Shown here: one piece after another, positions 1-8,194 of the stretch | How positions within the stretch are numbered: position 1 is the first letter of the stretch | Layout of the letters: each line of letters begins with the position of its first letter | NCBI RefSeq assembly: GCF_007176755.1 | Contig: NZ_BJTV01000005.1 | Coordinates: 310,001 to 374,000 of the forward strand | Length of the DNA: 64,000 bases | Direction of reading: 5' to 3' | From: Streptomyces sp. 1-11 | GTDB lineage: Bacteria > Actinomycetota > Actinomycetes > Streptomycetales > Streptomycetaceae | Program-made: the position numbers and the translations under genes | The notes under the pieces: generated by a model | Databases searched by the model: none | What the model was told of the DNA's origin: nothing | Seen by the model: only the letters and a program-made list of their open reading frames with translations

Positions 1-315
1 GGAGCGGGTGACCGGATGCCCACGGGCCCGGTCGGCCCGGTGCGGCTCGCCCGCGGTCCGCGGACCCGCCGCCACCAGCGCGGCCGCGGTCACGACGAGC
101 CCGGCCGCCAGGGCCCGCCCGCGGCGCCGCACGAGTCGCTCCAGCCCGTACCGCCCGCCGCGCACCCGTACCGGGGCGAAGGGCGGCACCTCGCGGGTCG
201 CCGGGGCGTCGGTGCCCAGCGGACGGGGCATCGGGACGGCGGGCGGCGGGGCCGGGGAGCGTTGGGGTCGGGGAGAGGGGGCGTGAGGAGCGGGGTAGGA
301 CGAGGCCAGAGCCAT
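1..315 (-). CDS. N-terminal part of a membrane-anchored protein, probably SAF-domain (CpaB/RcpC-like); cut by window edge
   Basis: An uninterrupted reading frame runs from an ATG at 315 off the left edge, giving 105 residues. The first ~60 are rich in Pro, Ala and Arg and look disordered and cytoplasmic. A basic stretch (LERLVRRRGRALAAG) then leads into one hydrophobic segment (about residues 67-82), followed by a polar region. This fits a protein with one N-terminal membrane anchor and an extracytoplasmic domain that lies outside the window. In Streptomyces a SAF-domain protein commonly sits beside MTA phosphorylase and the FmdB zinc ribbon, which is the order here; that identification is inference from neighbourhood, since the SAF domain itself is not visible. 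There is no strong Shine-Dalgarno before the ATG. Confidence 0.6.
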   Translation of the reverse strand, partial: MALASSYPAPHAPSPRPQRSPAPPPAVPMPRPLGTDAPATREVPPFAPVRVRGGRYGLERLVRRRGRALAAGLVVTAAALVAAGPRTAGEPHRADRARGHPVTRS

Positions 316-634
316 GGGGATCACCGCCGGCGACGAGGGAATCGGCTTGCGCTGCCACGATGACGGCTCCCGCCGGACCCTGCCGGCGCCGGTGGACGAA
401 CGGCGGCCTGTGGACAACTCGCCCACCCGCACGGGTGATCGCCGCCGGCACCGCTCGGCACCCGGCACCGTCCGGGCGGCCGGGGCGCACCGTTCAGCGC
501 CGCCAACCCCGTTCAGCGCCGGGCATCTGCCAGCGCGCCCGCGCCGTTCCACGCCGGGCACCGTCCAACGCCGCCGGCCCCGTTCAGCGCCGGGCGCCGC
601 CCAGCGCCAGGCACCGCCGGCCACCGCCCTCAGC
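316..634. repeat. Gene-free 319-bp spacer holding degenerate ~18-bp direct repeats (about 490-607)
   Basis: No coding frame with convincing start, ribosome site or codon pattern is seen between the edge gene and mtnP. The right half contains imperfect tandem copies of CCGTTCAGCGCCGGGCAC: clear starts at 490, 509, 544, 562 and 580, with 18-19 bp steps between neighbours and weaker matches around them. The array lies just downstream of the mtnP stop codon. Function unknown. Confidence 0.6.
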
Positions 635-1468
635 TCACGGCAGATCGAAGCCCGGGTTCATGCCCCCCAGCGCGTTCACGCACAGACAGTCCCGCGCCCC
701 GGTCTCCGGCAGTGCCGCCACCGCGTCGAACAGCACTTCCCGCAGCCGGTCGACGTTGGCCGCGAACACCTCGAGCACCTCCTCGTGCGAGACGCCCTCA
801 CCGCTCTCCGCACCCGCGTCCAGGTCGGTGACCAGGGTCAGCGAGGTGTAGCAGAGCTCCAGTTCACGGGCGAGCGCCGCCTCGGGGTGACCGGTCATGC
901 CCACCACCGACCAGCCCTGCGCCCGGTGCCACAGCGACTCGGCCCGGGTCGAGAAGCGCGGCCCCTCGACCACGACCAGCGTGCCGCCGTCCACCGGTTC
1001 CCAGTCCCGGCCGCGTGCCGCCTTGAGCGCGGCGGCGCGCCCGGCGGGGCAGTACGGGTCGGCCATGGACACGTGCACCACGTTGGGCACCGTGCCGTCG
1101 GGCAGCGGCAGCCCGTCGAAGTAGGTCTGCGTCCTGGACTTCGTACGGTCGACGAACTGGTCCGGCACCAGCAGGGTGCCCGGTCCGTACTCGGGGCGCA
1201 GCCCGCCCACCGCGCAGGGTCCGAGCACCTGGCGGACGCCGACCGAGCGCAGGGCCCAGAGGTTGGCCCGGTAGTTGATGCGGTGCGGCGGCAGGTGGTG
1301 GCCGCGGCCGTGCCGGGGCAGGAAGGCGACCCGCCGGCCGGCCAGCTCACCGAGGAAGAGGGAGTCGCTGGGCTGCCCGTAGGGGGTGTCCACCTGGACC
1401 TCGGTCACGTCCTCGAGGAAGGAGTAGAAGCCCGAGCCGCCGATTACGCCGATCTCTGCGTTCGCCAT
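635..1468 (-). CDS. mtnP: S-methyl-5'-thioadenosine phosphorylase (MTAP)
   Basis: Cytosolic 277-residue member of the purine nucleoside phosphorylase superfamily. It cleaves methylthioadenosine with phosphate to adenine and methylthioribose-1-phosphate, feeding methionine and purine salvage after polyamine synthesis. The start MANAEIGVIGGSGFYSF carries the phosphate-binding GGSGFY motif, and downstream LPRHGRGHHLPPHRINYRAN is the family signature. Length is typical. ATG 1468 has no Shine-Dalgarno; instead a -10-like TAATCT ends 7 nt before it, so the mRNA is probably leaderless. An earlier in-frame start would add residues unlike the family. It lies on the same strand as the FmdB gene but is separated by a hairpin, so the two are probably independent units. 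Confidence 0.9.
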   Translation of the reverse strand: MANAEIGVIGGSGFYSFLEDVTEVQVDTPYGQPSDSLFLGELAGRRVAFLPRHGRGHHLPPHRINYRANLWALRSVGVRQVLGPCAVGGLRPEYGPGTLLVPDQFVDRTKSRTQTYFDGLPLPDGTVPNVVHVSMADPYCPAGRAAALKAARGRDWEPVDGGTLVVVEGPRFSTRAESLWHRAQGWSVVGMTGHPEAALARELELCYTSLTLVTDLDAGAESGEGVSHEEVLEVFAANVDRLREVLFDAVAALPETGARDCLCVNALGGMNPGFDLP

Positions 1469-1526
1469 GACGAGCAGATTAGCCGCCCGCGTCAGAGCGG
1501 GGGAGCCGGTGTCCGGGCATGCCGAA

Positions 1527-1554
1527 GGCCCCGCCGTCACTGGACGGCAGGGCC
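1527..1554 (-). terminator. Hairpin terminator after the FmdB/Ruc gene
   Basis: Arms 1527-1538 and 1543-1554 (GGCCCCGCCGTC and GACGGCAGGGCC) pair with one mismatch around a 4-nt loop. The hairpin lies 15 nt beyond the FmdB stop and before mtnP, as expected for an intrinsic terminator without a U-tract, common in Streptomyces. Confidence 0.6.
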
Positions 1555-1568
1555 CGGGGAGCGGGGGC

Positions 1569-1886
1569 TCAGGCCGCGGAGGTGCTGGTGGAGCCGGACG
1601 ACGACGTCGTCGAGGACGACGAGGACGCCGACGAGGCCGGCTTCGCGTCGGACGAGGAACCGGCCGACGACGAGGACGGCTTCGACGCCGGGCTGCTGCT
1701 CGACGAGGAGCCGCGGGAGTCGTTGCGGTAGAAGCCGGAGCCCTTGAAGACGATGCCGACCGCGGAGAACACCTTCTTCAGGCGGCCACCACAGGCAGGG
1801 CACTCGGTCAGGGCGTCGTCCGTGAACTTCTGCACCGCCTCGAGGCCCTCGCCGCACTCGGTGCACTGGTACTGGTAGGTCGGCAC
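1569..1886 (-). CDS. FmdB-family zinc-ribbon protein, probable Ruc-type redox-regulated chaperone
   Basis: A 105-residue protein beginning MPTYQYQCTECGEGLE. Four cysteines (C8-x2-C11 and C29-x2-C32) form a zinc ribbon, followed by the conserved KKVFSAVGIVFKGSGFYR segment and a disordered tail from about residue 57 made almost wholly of Ser, Ala, Lys and Pro. This is the architecture of M. tuberculosis Rv0991c/Ruc, a heat- and oxidation-induced chaperone that works with DnaK. GTG start at 1886 follows a strong AGGAGGA. A CIRCE-type inverted repeat lies directly upstream and overlaps the ribosome site, predicting HrcA repression and heat induction. The rest of the locus (5-FCL, galU, moeA-like, rimJ, membrane protein) also matches the mycobacterial neighbourhood. 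FmdB membership is sure; the Ruc role is inferred. Confidence 0.85.
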   Translation of the reverse strand: MPTYQYQCTECGEGLEAVQKFTDDALTECPACGGRLKKVFSAVGIVFKGSGFYRNDSRGSSSSSSPASKPSSSSAGSSSDAKPASSASSSSSTTSSSGSTSTSAA

Positions 1887-1896
1887 TGTCTTCCTC

Positions 1897-1923
1897 CTGG
1901 CACTCTCACTCGATGAGTGCTAA
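1897..1923 (-). promoter_or_regulatory. CIRCE (HrcA operator) in front of the FmdB/Ruc gene
   Basis: On the + strand the sequence reads CTGGCACTC-N9-GAGTGCTAA. The CIRCE consensus is TTAGCACTC-N9-GAGTGCTAA: one arm matches 9/9, the other 7/9, and the spacer is exactly 9 nt. It ends at the AGGAGG ribosome site of the GTG at 1886, the usual position of CIRCE before groES or groEL. HrcA binding is inferred from the match. Confidence 0.8.
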
Positions 1924-1953
1924 CGACGGTCCATAGTGACGTATTCCCCGGGA

Positions 1954-3252
1954 TCAGTCCACCGTGACGGGGACTCGGTGACCGACGCCACGTGCGACCG
2001 TGCGGCTCTGCGGGCGGGCGGCCAGCCGCGAACGCAGGACCACCAGGGTGATCAGCGCGAGCACCGTGCCGGCCATCGGCACCAGGAATCCGGCGCCGTC
2101 CCACAGCCGGTCCTCCAGCTGGCCGGCGACCGTGACCGCCGCGGCCTGGCCGAGGGCGACCGCGCCGGTCAGCCAGGTGAACGCCTCGGTCCGGGACTCG
2201 GCCGGGACCAGGCTCTCGACCAGCGTGTAACCGGTGATCAGGGCCGGTGCGATGCACATGCCGACCAGCAGTCCGAGGCCGGCCAGCGGCAGCGCCGAGT
2301 GCGCCGTCCACAGCGCGGACGCGGTCAGCGCGAGCGCGGCGTAGCCGAGGACCAGGCGGCGCTGCGGCGCGGCCTTCCAGGCGATCGCGCCGCAGACGAT
2401 GCCGGAGAGCATGTTGCCCGCGGCGAAGACGCCGTACAGGACGCCGTTCATGCCGGGCTCGCCGATCGACTCGGTGAAGGCGGCCAGCGAGACCTGCATG
2501 CCGCCGAAGACCGAGCCGATGCCCAGGAAGGTCACGATCAGCACGCGTACGCCCGGCACGCGCAGGGCGGATTCGTGCCGCACGCGCGCGTGCCCGCTGG
2601 CGGTGGCCACCGAGGGCTGCGTGCTCCGGCTCGCGGCGAAGAGCAGGCCGCCGACCAGGGTCAGCGCCGCCTCCGCGACCAGGCCGGCGGCAGGGGTCAC
2701 GGCGGTGCACAGCGCGGTCGCGAGCAGCGGCCCGAAGACGAAGGTCAGCTCGTCCGTGACGGACTCGAACGCTGCCGCGGTGGACATCAGCGGGGAGCCC
2801 TGGAGCTTCACGCCCCAGCGGGCGCGCACCATGGGTCCGACCTGCGGCACCGAGGCGCCGGTCGGCACGGCCGCCGCGAACAGCGCCCACAGGGGCGCGT
2901 GCGCCAGCGCGAGCGCCGTCAGGGTCAGGCCCGACAGCGCGTGCACCAGGACACCGGGGACGAGCACGGCGCGCTGTCCGTAGCGGTCGGCGAGGCGGCC
3001 GCTGTAGGGGGCGAACAGCGCCATGGAGACGCCGGTGGCGGCCGCGGCGGCGCCGGCGGCGCCGTACGAGCCGGTGGTGTGCTGCACCAGCAGCACGATG
3101 GAGATCGTGAGCATCGCGAACGGCTGGCGCGCCGCGAAGCCGGGGAGCAGAAACGTCCAGGCGCCGCGGGTGCGCAGCAGCTGTCCGTATCCGGGGCGGG
3201 GCGGCGCCGGCGAGGTCTTCTCCGGGTCGGTGGTGGTGACCGTGGGTCCCAC
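1954..3252 (-). CDS. MFS transporter
   Basis: A 432-residue polytopic protein with about 12 hydrophobic segments in two halves. The loop between TM2 and TM3 carries the MFS motif A-like stretch APYSGRLADRYGQRAVL, and the N-terminus before TM1 is short and polar. It resembles the large actinobacterial group of MFS exporters of unknown substrate. GTG 3252 is chosen because it is followed by a normal hydrophilic leader (PEKTSPAPPRPGYGQLL) and an AAAGG lies about 10 nt upstream. It stands alone between the CIRCE region and the antiporter gene. No regulator is adjacent, so the substrate cannot be guessed. Confidence 0.85.
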   Translation of the reverse strand: MGPTVTTTDPEKTSPAPPRPGYGQLLRTRGAWTFLLPGFAARQPFAMLTISIVLLVQHTTGSYGAAGAAAAATGVSMALFAPYSGRLADRYGQRAVLVPGVLVHALSGLTLTALALAHAPLWALFAAAVPTGASVPQVGPMVRARWGVKLQGSPLMSTAAAFESVTDELTFVFGPLLATALCTAVTPAAGLVAEAALTLVGGLLFAASRSTQPSVATASGHARVRHESALRVPGVRVLIVTFLGIGSVFGGMQVSLAAFTESIGEPGMNGVLYGVFAAGNMLSGIVCGAIAWKAAPQRRLVLGYAALALTASALWTAHSALPLAGLGLLVGMCIAPALITGYTLVESLVPAESRTEAFTWLTGAVALGQAAAVTVAGQLEDRLWDGAGFLVPMAGTVLALITLVVLRSRLAARPQSRTVARGVGHRVPVTVD

Positions 3253-3533
3253 GGCCCGTGCCTTTCTGCCGCCTGGTAGCGCGGGTCCCGTGCGGGTCCG
3301 GGCGCCGAGAGCTGTCCTCTTGCGCGGAACTGCGGTAGATACCGGCGCCCACGATGGGTGGGGGGCGACCCGGCCGCCATACGGTCGCGCCAGCTCTGCG
3401 TCAGGCAGAGTTGGTTCGATCAGGGTGCGCCTTCATCGTACAGGGATCATCGCCCGTCCGGCCTGTGAAAACGCGCACCACCCGAGCTTGTCACCTGGGA
3501 TTGGCGGCGGTGTGAACGGTACGAAACCCGCAC

Positions 3534-5045
3534 TTAACGGGAGCCGCCCGTCCCGGCCCCGTCCGTGCCCAGCCAGTCCGCCAGCTTGCCGCCCTGCGCG
3601 ACCGCGCGCAGCCGCCGTTCCGCGGCGTCGCGCACCGGGTCGGTGGCGACCACGAGGAGCTCGTCCTCGTGCCGCAGCACCGTCGTGGGCAGCGGGACGA
3701 ACGACTTGCCCTCGCGGACGACGAGCGTGACGGCGGCGCCCGGCGGCATCCGCAGCTCGCTCACCTCCACGCCATGCATCCGGGAGCCCTCGGCGACCGT
3801 GAGCGACAGCAGATGGCCGCGCAGCCGCTCCAGGGGCGCCGACTCGATGCCGAGGTCGGAGGCCTCGCCCTGCTCGCCCAGGCGCAGCTTGCGCGCCAGC
3901 CAGGGCAGGGTCGGGCCCTGGATCAGGGTGTAGACGACGACCAGCACGAAGACGATGTTGAAGATGCGGCGGCTGCCCGCGACACCGGTCACCATCGGGA
4001 TGGTCGCCAGGATGATGGGCACGGCGCCGCGCAGCCCCGCCCAGGACATCAGCGCCTGCTCCGGCCACGGCACCCGGAACGGGGCGAGGCTCAGCACCAC
4101 GCTCAGCGGGCGGGCCACCATGGTCAGCACCAGCCCGATGACCAGTGCCGGCCAGATGTCGTCGCCCAGGTCGTGCGGGGTGACGAGCAGGCCGAGCAGG
4201 ACGAACATGCCGATCTGGGCGATCCAGCCGAGCCCCTCGGCGAAACCGCGGGTGGCCGGCCAGTGCGGGAGCCGCGCGTTGCCCAGGATCATCGAGGCGA
4301 GGTAGACGGCGAGGAAGCCGCTGCCGTGGGCCAGCGCGCCGGCCGCGTAGGCCGTGACCGCGATGGCCATGACGGCGATCGGGTAGAGACCCGAGGCTGG
4401 CAGCGCGACGTGCCGCAGGCCCCAGGCGCCGATCCAGCCCACCGCGAGGCCCACGGCGGCGCCGATGGCCAGTTCCAGGGCTATCTCGCCTACCAGCACG
4501 TACCAGTGCTCGACCGGGCCGGCCGCGGCGAAGGCGACGACCAGGATGACCACCGGGGCGTCGTTGAAGCCGGACTCGGCCTCCAGCGTGGCCGTCACGC
4601 GCGCGGGCAGGGGGATGCGCCGCAGCACCGAGAAGACCGCCGCCGCGTCCGTCGACGACACCACGGCGCCGATGATCAGCGCCATCCGCCAGTCCAGGCC
4701 CACCAGGTAATGCGCGCCCGCCGCCGTGACGCCGACGCTGATGCCCACCCCCAGCAGGGCCAGCACGGACGCCGACGGCAGGACCGGCCGGATCTCCTTC
4801 CACTTTGTGCCGAGACCGCCCTCGGCGAGGATCACGACCAGGGCCGCGTACCCGATGACCTGGGTCAGGGCCGCGCTGTTGAAGCCCACGTGACCCAGGC
4901 CGTCCTGGCCCATGACCACGCCGATCCCCAGGTAGACGAGCAGGCTGGGGAGCCCGCTGCGCGAGGAGATCCGGACGGCCGCGACGGCCACGAGAAGGAC
5001 GACGGAGCAGACGAGCAGGAGCTGGTTGAGGTGGTGAACGTTCAG
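3534..5045 (-). CDS. Cation/proton antiporter (CPA1/NhaP2 type) with C-terminal regulatory domain; probable CTG start
   Basis: About 503 residues. Residues ~1-385 form a Na+/H+ exchanger domain of 12-13 membrane segments, including the motif GAVVSSTDAAAVFSVL typical of K+/H+ or Na+/H+ antiporters and ESGFNDAPVVILV. The final ~100 residues (SLTVAEGSRMHGVEVSEL onward) are a TrkA-C (RCK_C)-type cytoplasmic domain, as in NhaP2/CvrA potassium-proton antiporters. Starting at the GTG at 4991 would cut TM1. Reading upstream in frame gives NVHHLNQLLLVCSVVLLVAV preceded by CTG (5043-5045) 7 nt after GGGGAGGA, with no ATG, GTG or TTG between. I therefore take the CTG as start. It is divergent from the acylase gene. 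Confidence 0.85.
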   Translation of the reverse strand: MNVHHLNQLLLVCSVVLLVAVAAVRISSRSGLPSLLVYLGIGVVMGQDGLGHVGFNSAALTQVIGYAALVVILAEGGLGTKWKEIRPVLPSASVLALLGVGISVGVTAAGAHYLVGLDWRMALIIGAVVSSTDAAAVFSVLRRIPLPARVTATLEAESGFNDAPVVILVVAFAAAGPVEHWYVLVGEIALELAIGAAVGLAVGWIGAWGLRHVALPASGLYPIAVMAIAVTAYAAGALAHGSGFLAVYLASMILGNARLPHWPATRGFAEGLGWIAQIGMFVLLGLLVTPHDLGDDIWPALVIGLVLTMVARPLSVVLSLAPFRVPWPEQALMSWAGLRGAVPIILATIPMVTGVAGSRRIFNIVFVLVVVYTLIQGPTLPWLARKLRLGEQGEASDLGIESAPLERLRGHLLSLTVAEGSRMHGVEVSELRMPPGAAVTLVVREGKSFVPLPTTVLRHEDELLVVATDPVRDAAERRLRAVAQGGKLADWLGTDGAGTGGSR

Positions 5046-5247
5046 CGGCGGTTCCTCCCCTTGGTTCTCCGGTTACTTCGTTACCTTACCTAACTCTTGA
5101 CGCTTTCTTGACGCTTACCTGGGCAAGATCGAACGTCCGTGCATGCCGGTTCCCGACTCCGCGTCAAGTGCGATCGGGCCCTGCGCCTATGGTTGCTCCA
5201 GCACTCCAGGACCGCCTGCCGCTCGCGTTAGGACAGCAAGGACAGCG
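5046..5247. promoter_or_regulatory. Divergent promoter region between antiporter and acylase genes, with CTTGACGCTT direct repeat
   Basis: This 202-bp gap must hold promoters in both directions. CTTGACGCTT occurs at 5096-5105 and 5107-5116, an 11-bp step (one helical turn), and each copy contains TTGACG, a good -35 hexamer. Toward the antiporter a TAAGGT/TAACGA stretch (about 5075-5090) could serve as -10. Which protein reads the repeat is unknown. Confidence 0.45.
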
Positions 5248-8124
5248 ATGCCCCCCAACACCACCGCCACAACGGGTGACGCCGCCACGACGGGTGTCGC
5301 GCCCAGCACGTCCGGGAGGAAGAAGGGGCGGAAGGCCAAGCTCCTCGTGCTGGTGCTCGTCCTGGCCCTCGTCGGCGGCATCGCCTACGGGTCGTACTGG
5401 TCGATCAGCACGGTCCGCGCCTCCTTCCCGCAGACCAAGGGCTCGATCACGCTCGACGGCCTGTCCGGCCCCGTCGACGTCAAACGGGACGGCAACGGCA
5501 TCCCGCAGATCTACGCGTCCTCCGACGAGGACCTGTTCATGGCGCAGGGCTACGTCCAGGCGCAGGACCGGTTCTACGAGATGGACGTGCGCCGCCACCT
5601 GACCTCCGGGCGCCTGTCGGAGATGTTCGGCAAGAGCCAGGTCAAGAACGACGAGTTCCTGCGCACGCTCGGCTGGGACCGGGTCGCGAAGCAGGAGTAC
5701 GACAGCAAGCTGTCGGCCTCCACGAAGAAGTACCTCCAGGCCTACGCCAAGGGCGTCAACGCCTATCTCAAGGGCAAGGACGGCGCGGACATCTCCCTCG
5801 AGTACGCCGCCCTGGGCTTCACCAACGACTACCGGCCCGCCCAGTGGACCCCGGTCGACTCGGTCTCCTGGCTGAAGGCGATGGCCTGGGACCTGCGCGG
5901 CAACATGCAGGACGAGATCGACCGCGCCCTGATGACCAGCCGCCTGGACGCCCAGCAGATCGCCGACCTCTACCCGGCCTACCCCTACGACCACAACAAG
6001 CCGATCGTGCAGGAGGGGCAGTACAGCGACCTGTCCCGGGCCTTCCAGCAGGGCGGCGCCCCGGCCGGCTCCCAGGGCACCACGGGCACGGGCACCACGG
6101 GCACGGGCACGGGTCCGACGGGCACGGGCACGGGCGGAACCCAGGGCACGACGGGCTCGGGCACGACGGGCACGGGCACGACGGGCACGGGCACCGCTGG
6201 GACCCAGGGCGCCGCCGGCTCCGCCCTCACCAGCCAGCTGGAGGGCCTCTACAAGGTCCTGGACAACGTTCCCGCCGCCGTCGGCGTGAACGGCCAGGGC
6301 ATCGGCTCCAACTCCTGGGTGGTCGCCGGGAAGTACACCATCACCAAGAAGCCGCTGCTCGCCAACGACCCGCACCTGTCGGCGTCGCTGCCGTCCGTCT
6401 GGTACCAGATGGGCCTGCACTGCCGCACCGTCTCGGCCAAGTGCCAGTACGACGTCAGCGGCTACACCTTCGCCGGCATGCCCGGTGTGATCATCGGACA
6501 CAACGCGGACATCGCCTGGGGCATGACGAACTCCGGGGTCGACGTCAGCGACCTGTACCTGGAGAAGCTCTCCGGCCAGGGCTACCTGTACGACGGCAAG
6601 GTGCGGTCCTTCAAGACCCGTGAGGAGACCATCAAGGTCGCCGGCGGTGCGTCCAAGAAGATCGTCGTGCGCCAGACCGCCGACGGGATGCCGCTGCTGT
6701 CCGACCGCGACGACGAACTCGTCCAGGTCGGCCGGCGGGCCGCGGTCAACACCGCGGCCCCCGACCGCGGCGACGGCTACGGCATCGCCCTGAGGTGGAC
6801 CGCGCTCGACCGGGGCACCTCGATGGACGCCGTGTTCGCCCTCGACAAGGCGGCCGACTGGAGCGACTTCCGCGCGGCGGCGGCCCTGTTCGACGTGCCC
6901 TCGCAGAACCTGATCTACGCCGACACCAAGGACAACATCGGCTACACGCTGCCCGGCAAGATCCCCACCCGCTCCTCGGCCGCCGACGGCTCCGTCCCGG
7001 TGCCCGGCTGGGACGCCAAGTACCGCTGGACCGGCTTCATCAAGGACGAAGAGCTGCCCTACGAGTACAACCCCGAGCGCGGCTACATCGTCACCGCCAA
7101 CCAGGCCGTGGTCGACAAGGACAAGTACCCCTACACGCTGACCACCGACTGGGGCTACGGCACCCGCAGTCAGCGCATCACCTCCCTGATCGACAACAAG
7201 ATCAAGGACGGCGGCAAGATCTCCACCGACGACATGCGCCAGATGCAGATGGACAACAGCAGCCAGATCGCCAGCCGCCTGGTGCCCACGCTGCTGAAGA
7301 TCAACCTGGACGACAAGTCGGTCCGCGACGCCCAGAAGCTGCTGGAGGGCTGGGACTACACCCAGGACGCCGACTCCGCGGCCGCCGCCTACTTCAACGC
7401 CGTCTGGCGCAACATCCTCAAGCTCGCCTTCGGCAACAAGCTCCCCAAGGAGCTGCGCGTCAAGGGCCAGTGCCTGTGGGTCGACAAGACCGACAGCACC
7501 GGGCCGGTCGACGACGACGGCAAGGTGCGCGAGTGCGGTGAGCGCGACGCCGACCAGGCGCAGCCCGACGGCGGCGACCGCTGGTTCGAGGTCGTGAACA
7601 AGCTGATGGACAAGCCGGACAGCGACTGGTGGAAGACGCCCGAGCGGGGCACGCGCCCCGCGGGGACCGACCGCGACACCCTGTTCGCCCGCGCCATGAT
7701 CGACGCCCGCTGGGAGCTGACCTCCAAGCTCGGCAAGGACATCGACACCTGGAGCTGGGGCCGGCTGCACCGCCTGTTCCTGAAGAACCAGACGCTCGGC
7801 ACCGCGGGCCCCAAGGCCCTGCAGTACGTCCTCAACCGCGGTCCCTGGAAGCTCAGCGGCGGCGAGGCCACCGTCAACGCCTCCGGCTGGAACGCCGCCG
7901 GCGGCTACAACGTCGTGTGGGTGCCGTCCATGCGGATGGTGGTCAACCTCGCCGACCTCGACAAGTCCAAGTGGATCAACCTGACCGGCGCCTCCGGGCA
8001 CGCCTTCAGCGCGCACTACACGGACCAGACCGGCAAGTGGGCCAAGGGTGAGCTGCTGCCCTGGGCCTTCTCGGACGCGGCGGTCGGCAGGAGCACGAGC
8101 GACACCCTCGTCCTCAGGCCGTGA
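5248..8124 (+). CDS. Penicillin acylase family (N-terminal nucleophile) amidase, membrane-anchored
   Basis: A 958-residue protein. A basic N-terminus (SGRKKGRKAK) is followed by one hydrophobic helix at about 32-51, so the enzyme is anchored or exported with its bulk outside. The acylase alpha-chain region begins near GPVDVKRDGNGIPQIYASS. GIGSNSWVVAGK holds the predicted autoprocessing site: Ser354 would become the N-terminal nucleophile of the beta chain, as in SNMWVIG of penicillin G acylase. PLLANDPHL and the later SGQNL-like and HAFSAHYTDQ segments also fit. Between the chains (about residues 276-322) is a low-complexity Gly-Thr repeat, probably the spacer removed on maturation. Likely substrates are acyl amides such as N-acyl homoserine lactones or lipopeptides; the specificity is not readable. 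ATG 5248 follows AAGGA. Confidence 0.9.
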   Translation: MPPNTTATTGDAATTGVAPSTSGRKKGRKAKLLVLVLVLALVGGIAYGSYWSISTVRASFPQTKGSITLDGLSGPVDVKRDGNGIPQIYASSDEDLFMAQGYVQAQDRFYEMDVRRHLTSGRLSEMFGKSQVKNDEFLRTLGWDRVAKQEYDSKLSASTKKYLQAYAKGVNAYLKGKDGADISLEYAALGFTNDYRPAQWTPVDSVSWLKAMAWDLRGNMQDEIDRALMTSRLDAQQIADLYPAYPYDHNKPIVQEGQYSDLSRAFQQGGAPAGSQGTTGTGTTGTGTGPTGTGTGGTQGTTGSGTTGTGTTGTGTAGTQGAAGSALTSQLEGLYKVLDNVPAAVGVNGQGIGSNSWVVAGKYTITKKPLLANDPHLSASLPSVWYQMGLHCRTVSAKCQYDVSGYTFAGMPGVIIGHNADIAWGMTNSGVDVSDLYLEKLSGQGYLYDGKVRSFKTREETIKVAGGASKKIVVRQTADGMPLLSDRDDELVQVGRRAAVNTAAPDRGDGYGIALRWTALDRGTSMDAVFALDKAADWSDFRAAAALFDVPSQNLIYADTKDNIGYTLPGKIPTRSSAADGSVPVPGWDAKYRWTGFIKDEELPYEYNPERGYIVTANQAVVDKDKYPYTLTTDWGYGTRSQRITSLIDNKIKDGGKISTDDMRQMQMDNSSQIASRLVPTLLKINLDDKSVRDAQKLLEGWDYTQDADSAAAAYFNAVWRNILKLAFGNKLPKELRVKGQCLWVDKTDSTGPVDDDGKVRECGERDADQAQPDGGDRWFEVVNKLMDKPDSDWWKTPERGTRPAGTDRDTLFARAMIDARWELTSKLGKDIDTWSWGRLHRLFLKNQTLGTAGPKALQYVLNRGPWKLSGGEATVNASGWNAAGGYNVVWVPSMRMVVNLADLDKSKWINLTGASGHAFSAHYTDQTGKWAKGELLPWAFSDAAVGRSTSDTLVLRP
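6073..6212 (+). repeat. Gly-Thr coding repeat inside the acylase gene
   Basis: In-frame runs of the units ACGGGC and GGCACG encode alternating Gly and Thr with occasional Gln, Ser or Pro over about 47 residues. The repeat sits at the expected alpha/beta junction, upstream of the predicted nucleophile Ser354. Confidence 0.75.
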
Positions 8125-8146
8125 GGCACTGACGCACGAACGGCCC

Positions 8147-8180
8147 GGACGGCCCTCCACGCGCGCGTGGAGGGCCGTCC
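8147..8180. terminator. Bidirectional terminator between convergent acylase and 5-FCL genes
   Basis: A perfect 34-bp palindrome with 17-bp arms (GGACGGCCCTCCACGCG and its complement) lies between the stop codons at 8124 and 8195. A symmetrical GC hairpin here would end transcription from both sides. Confidence 0.85.
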
Positions 8181-8194
8181 GCCGTACCAGGGGC

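Noticed and set aside
5164..8160. Nearly 1000-codon open frame opposite the penicillin acylase gene
   Set aside because: In DNA of this GC content the antisense frame of a real gene stays open by codon bias. The product is a low-complexity Val/Gly/Arg/Asp mix without any family motif.
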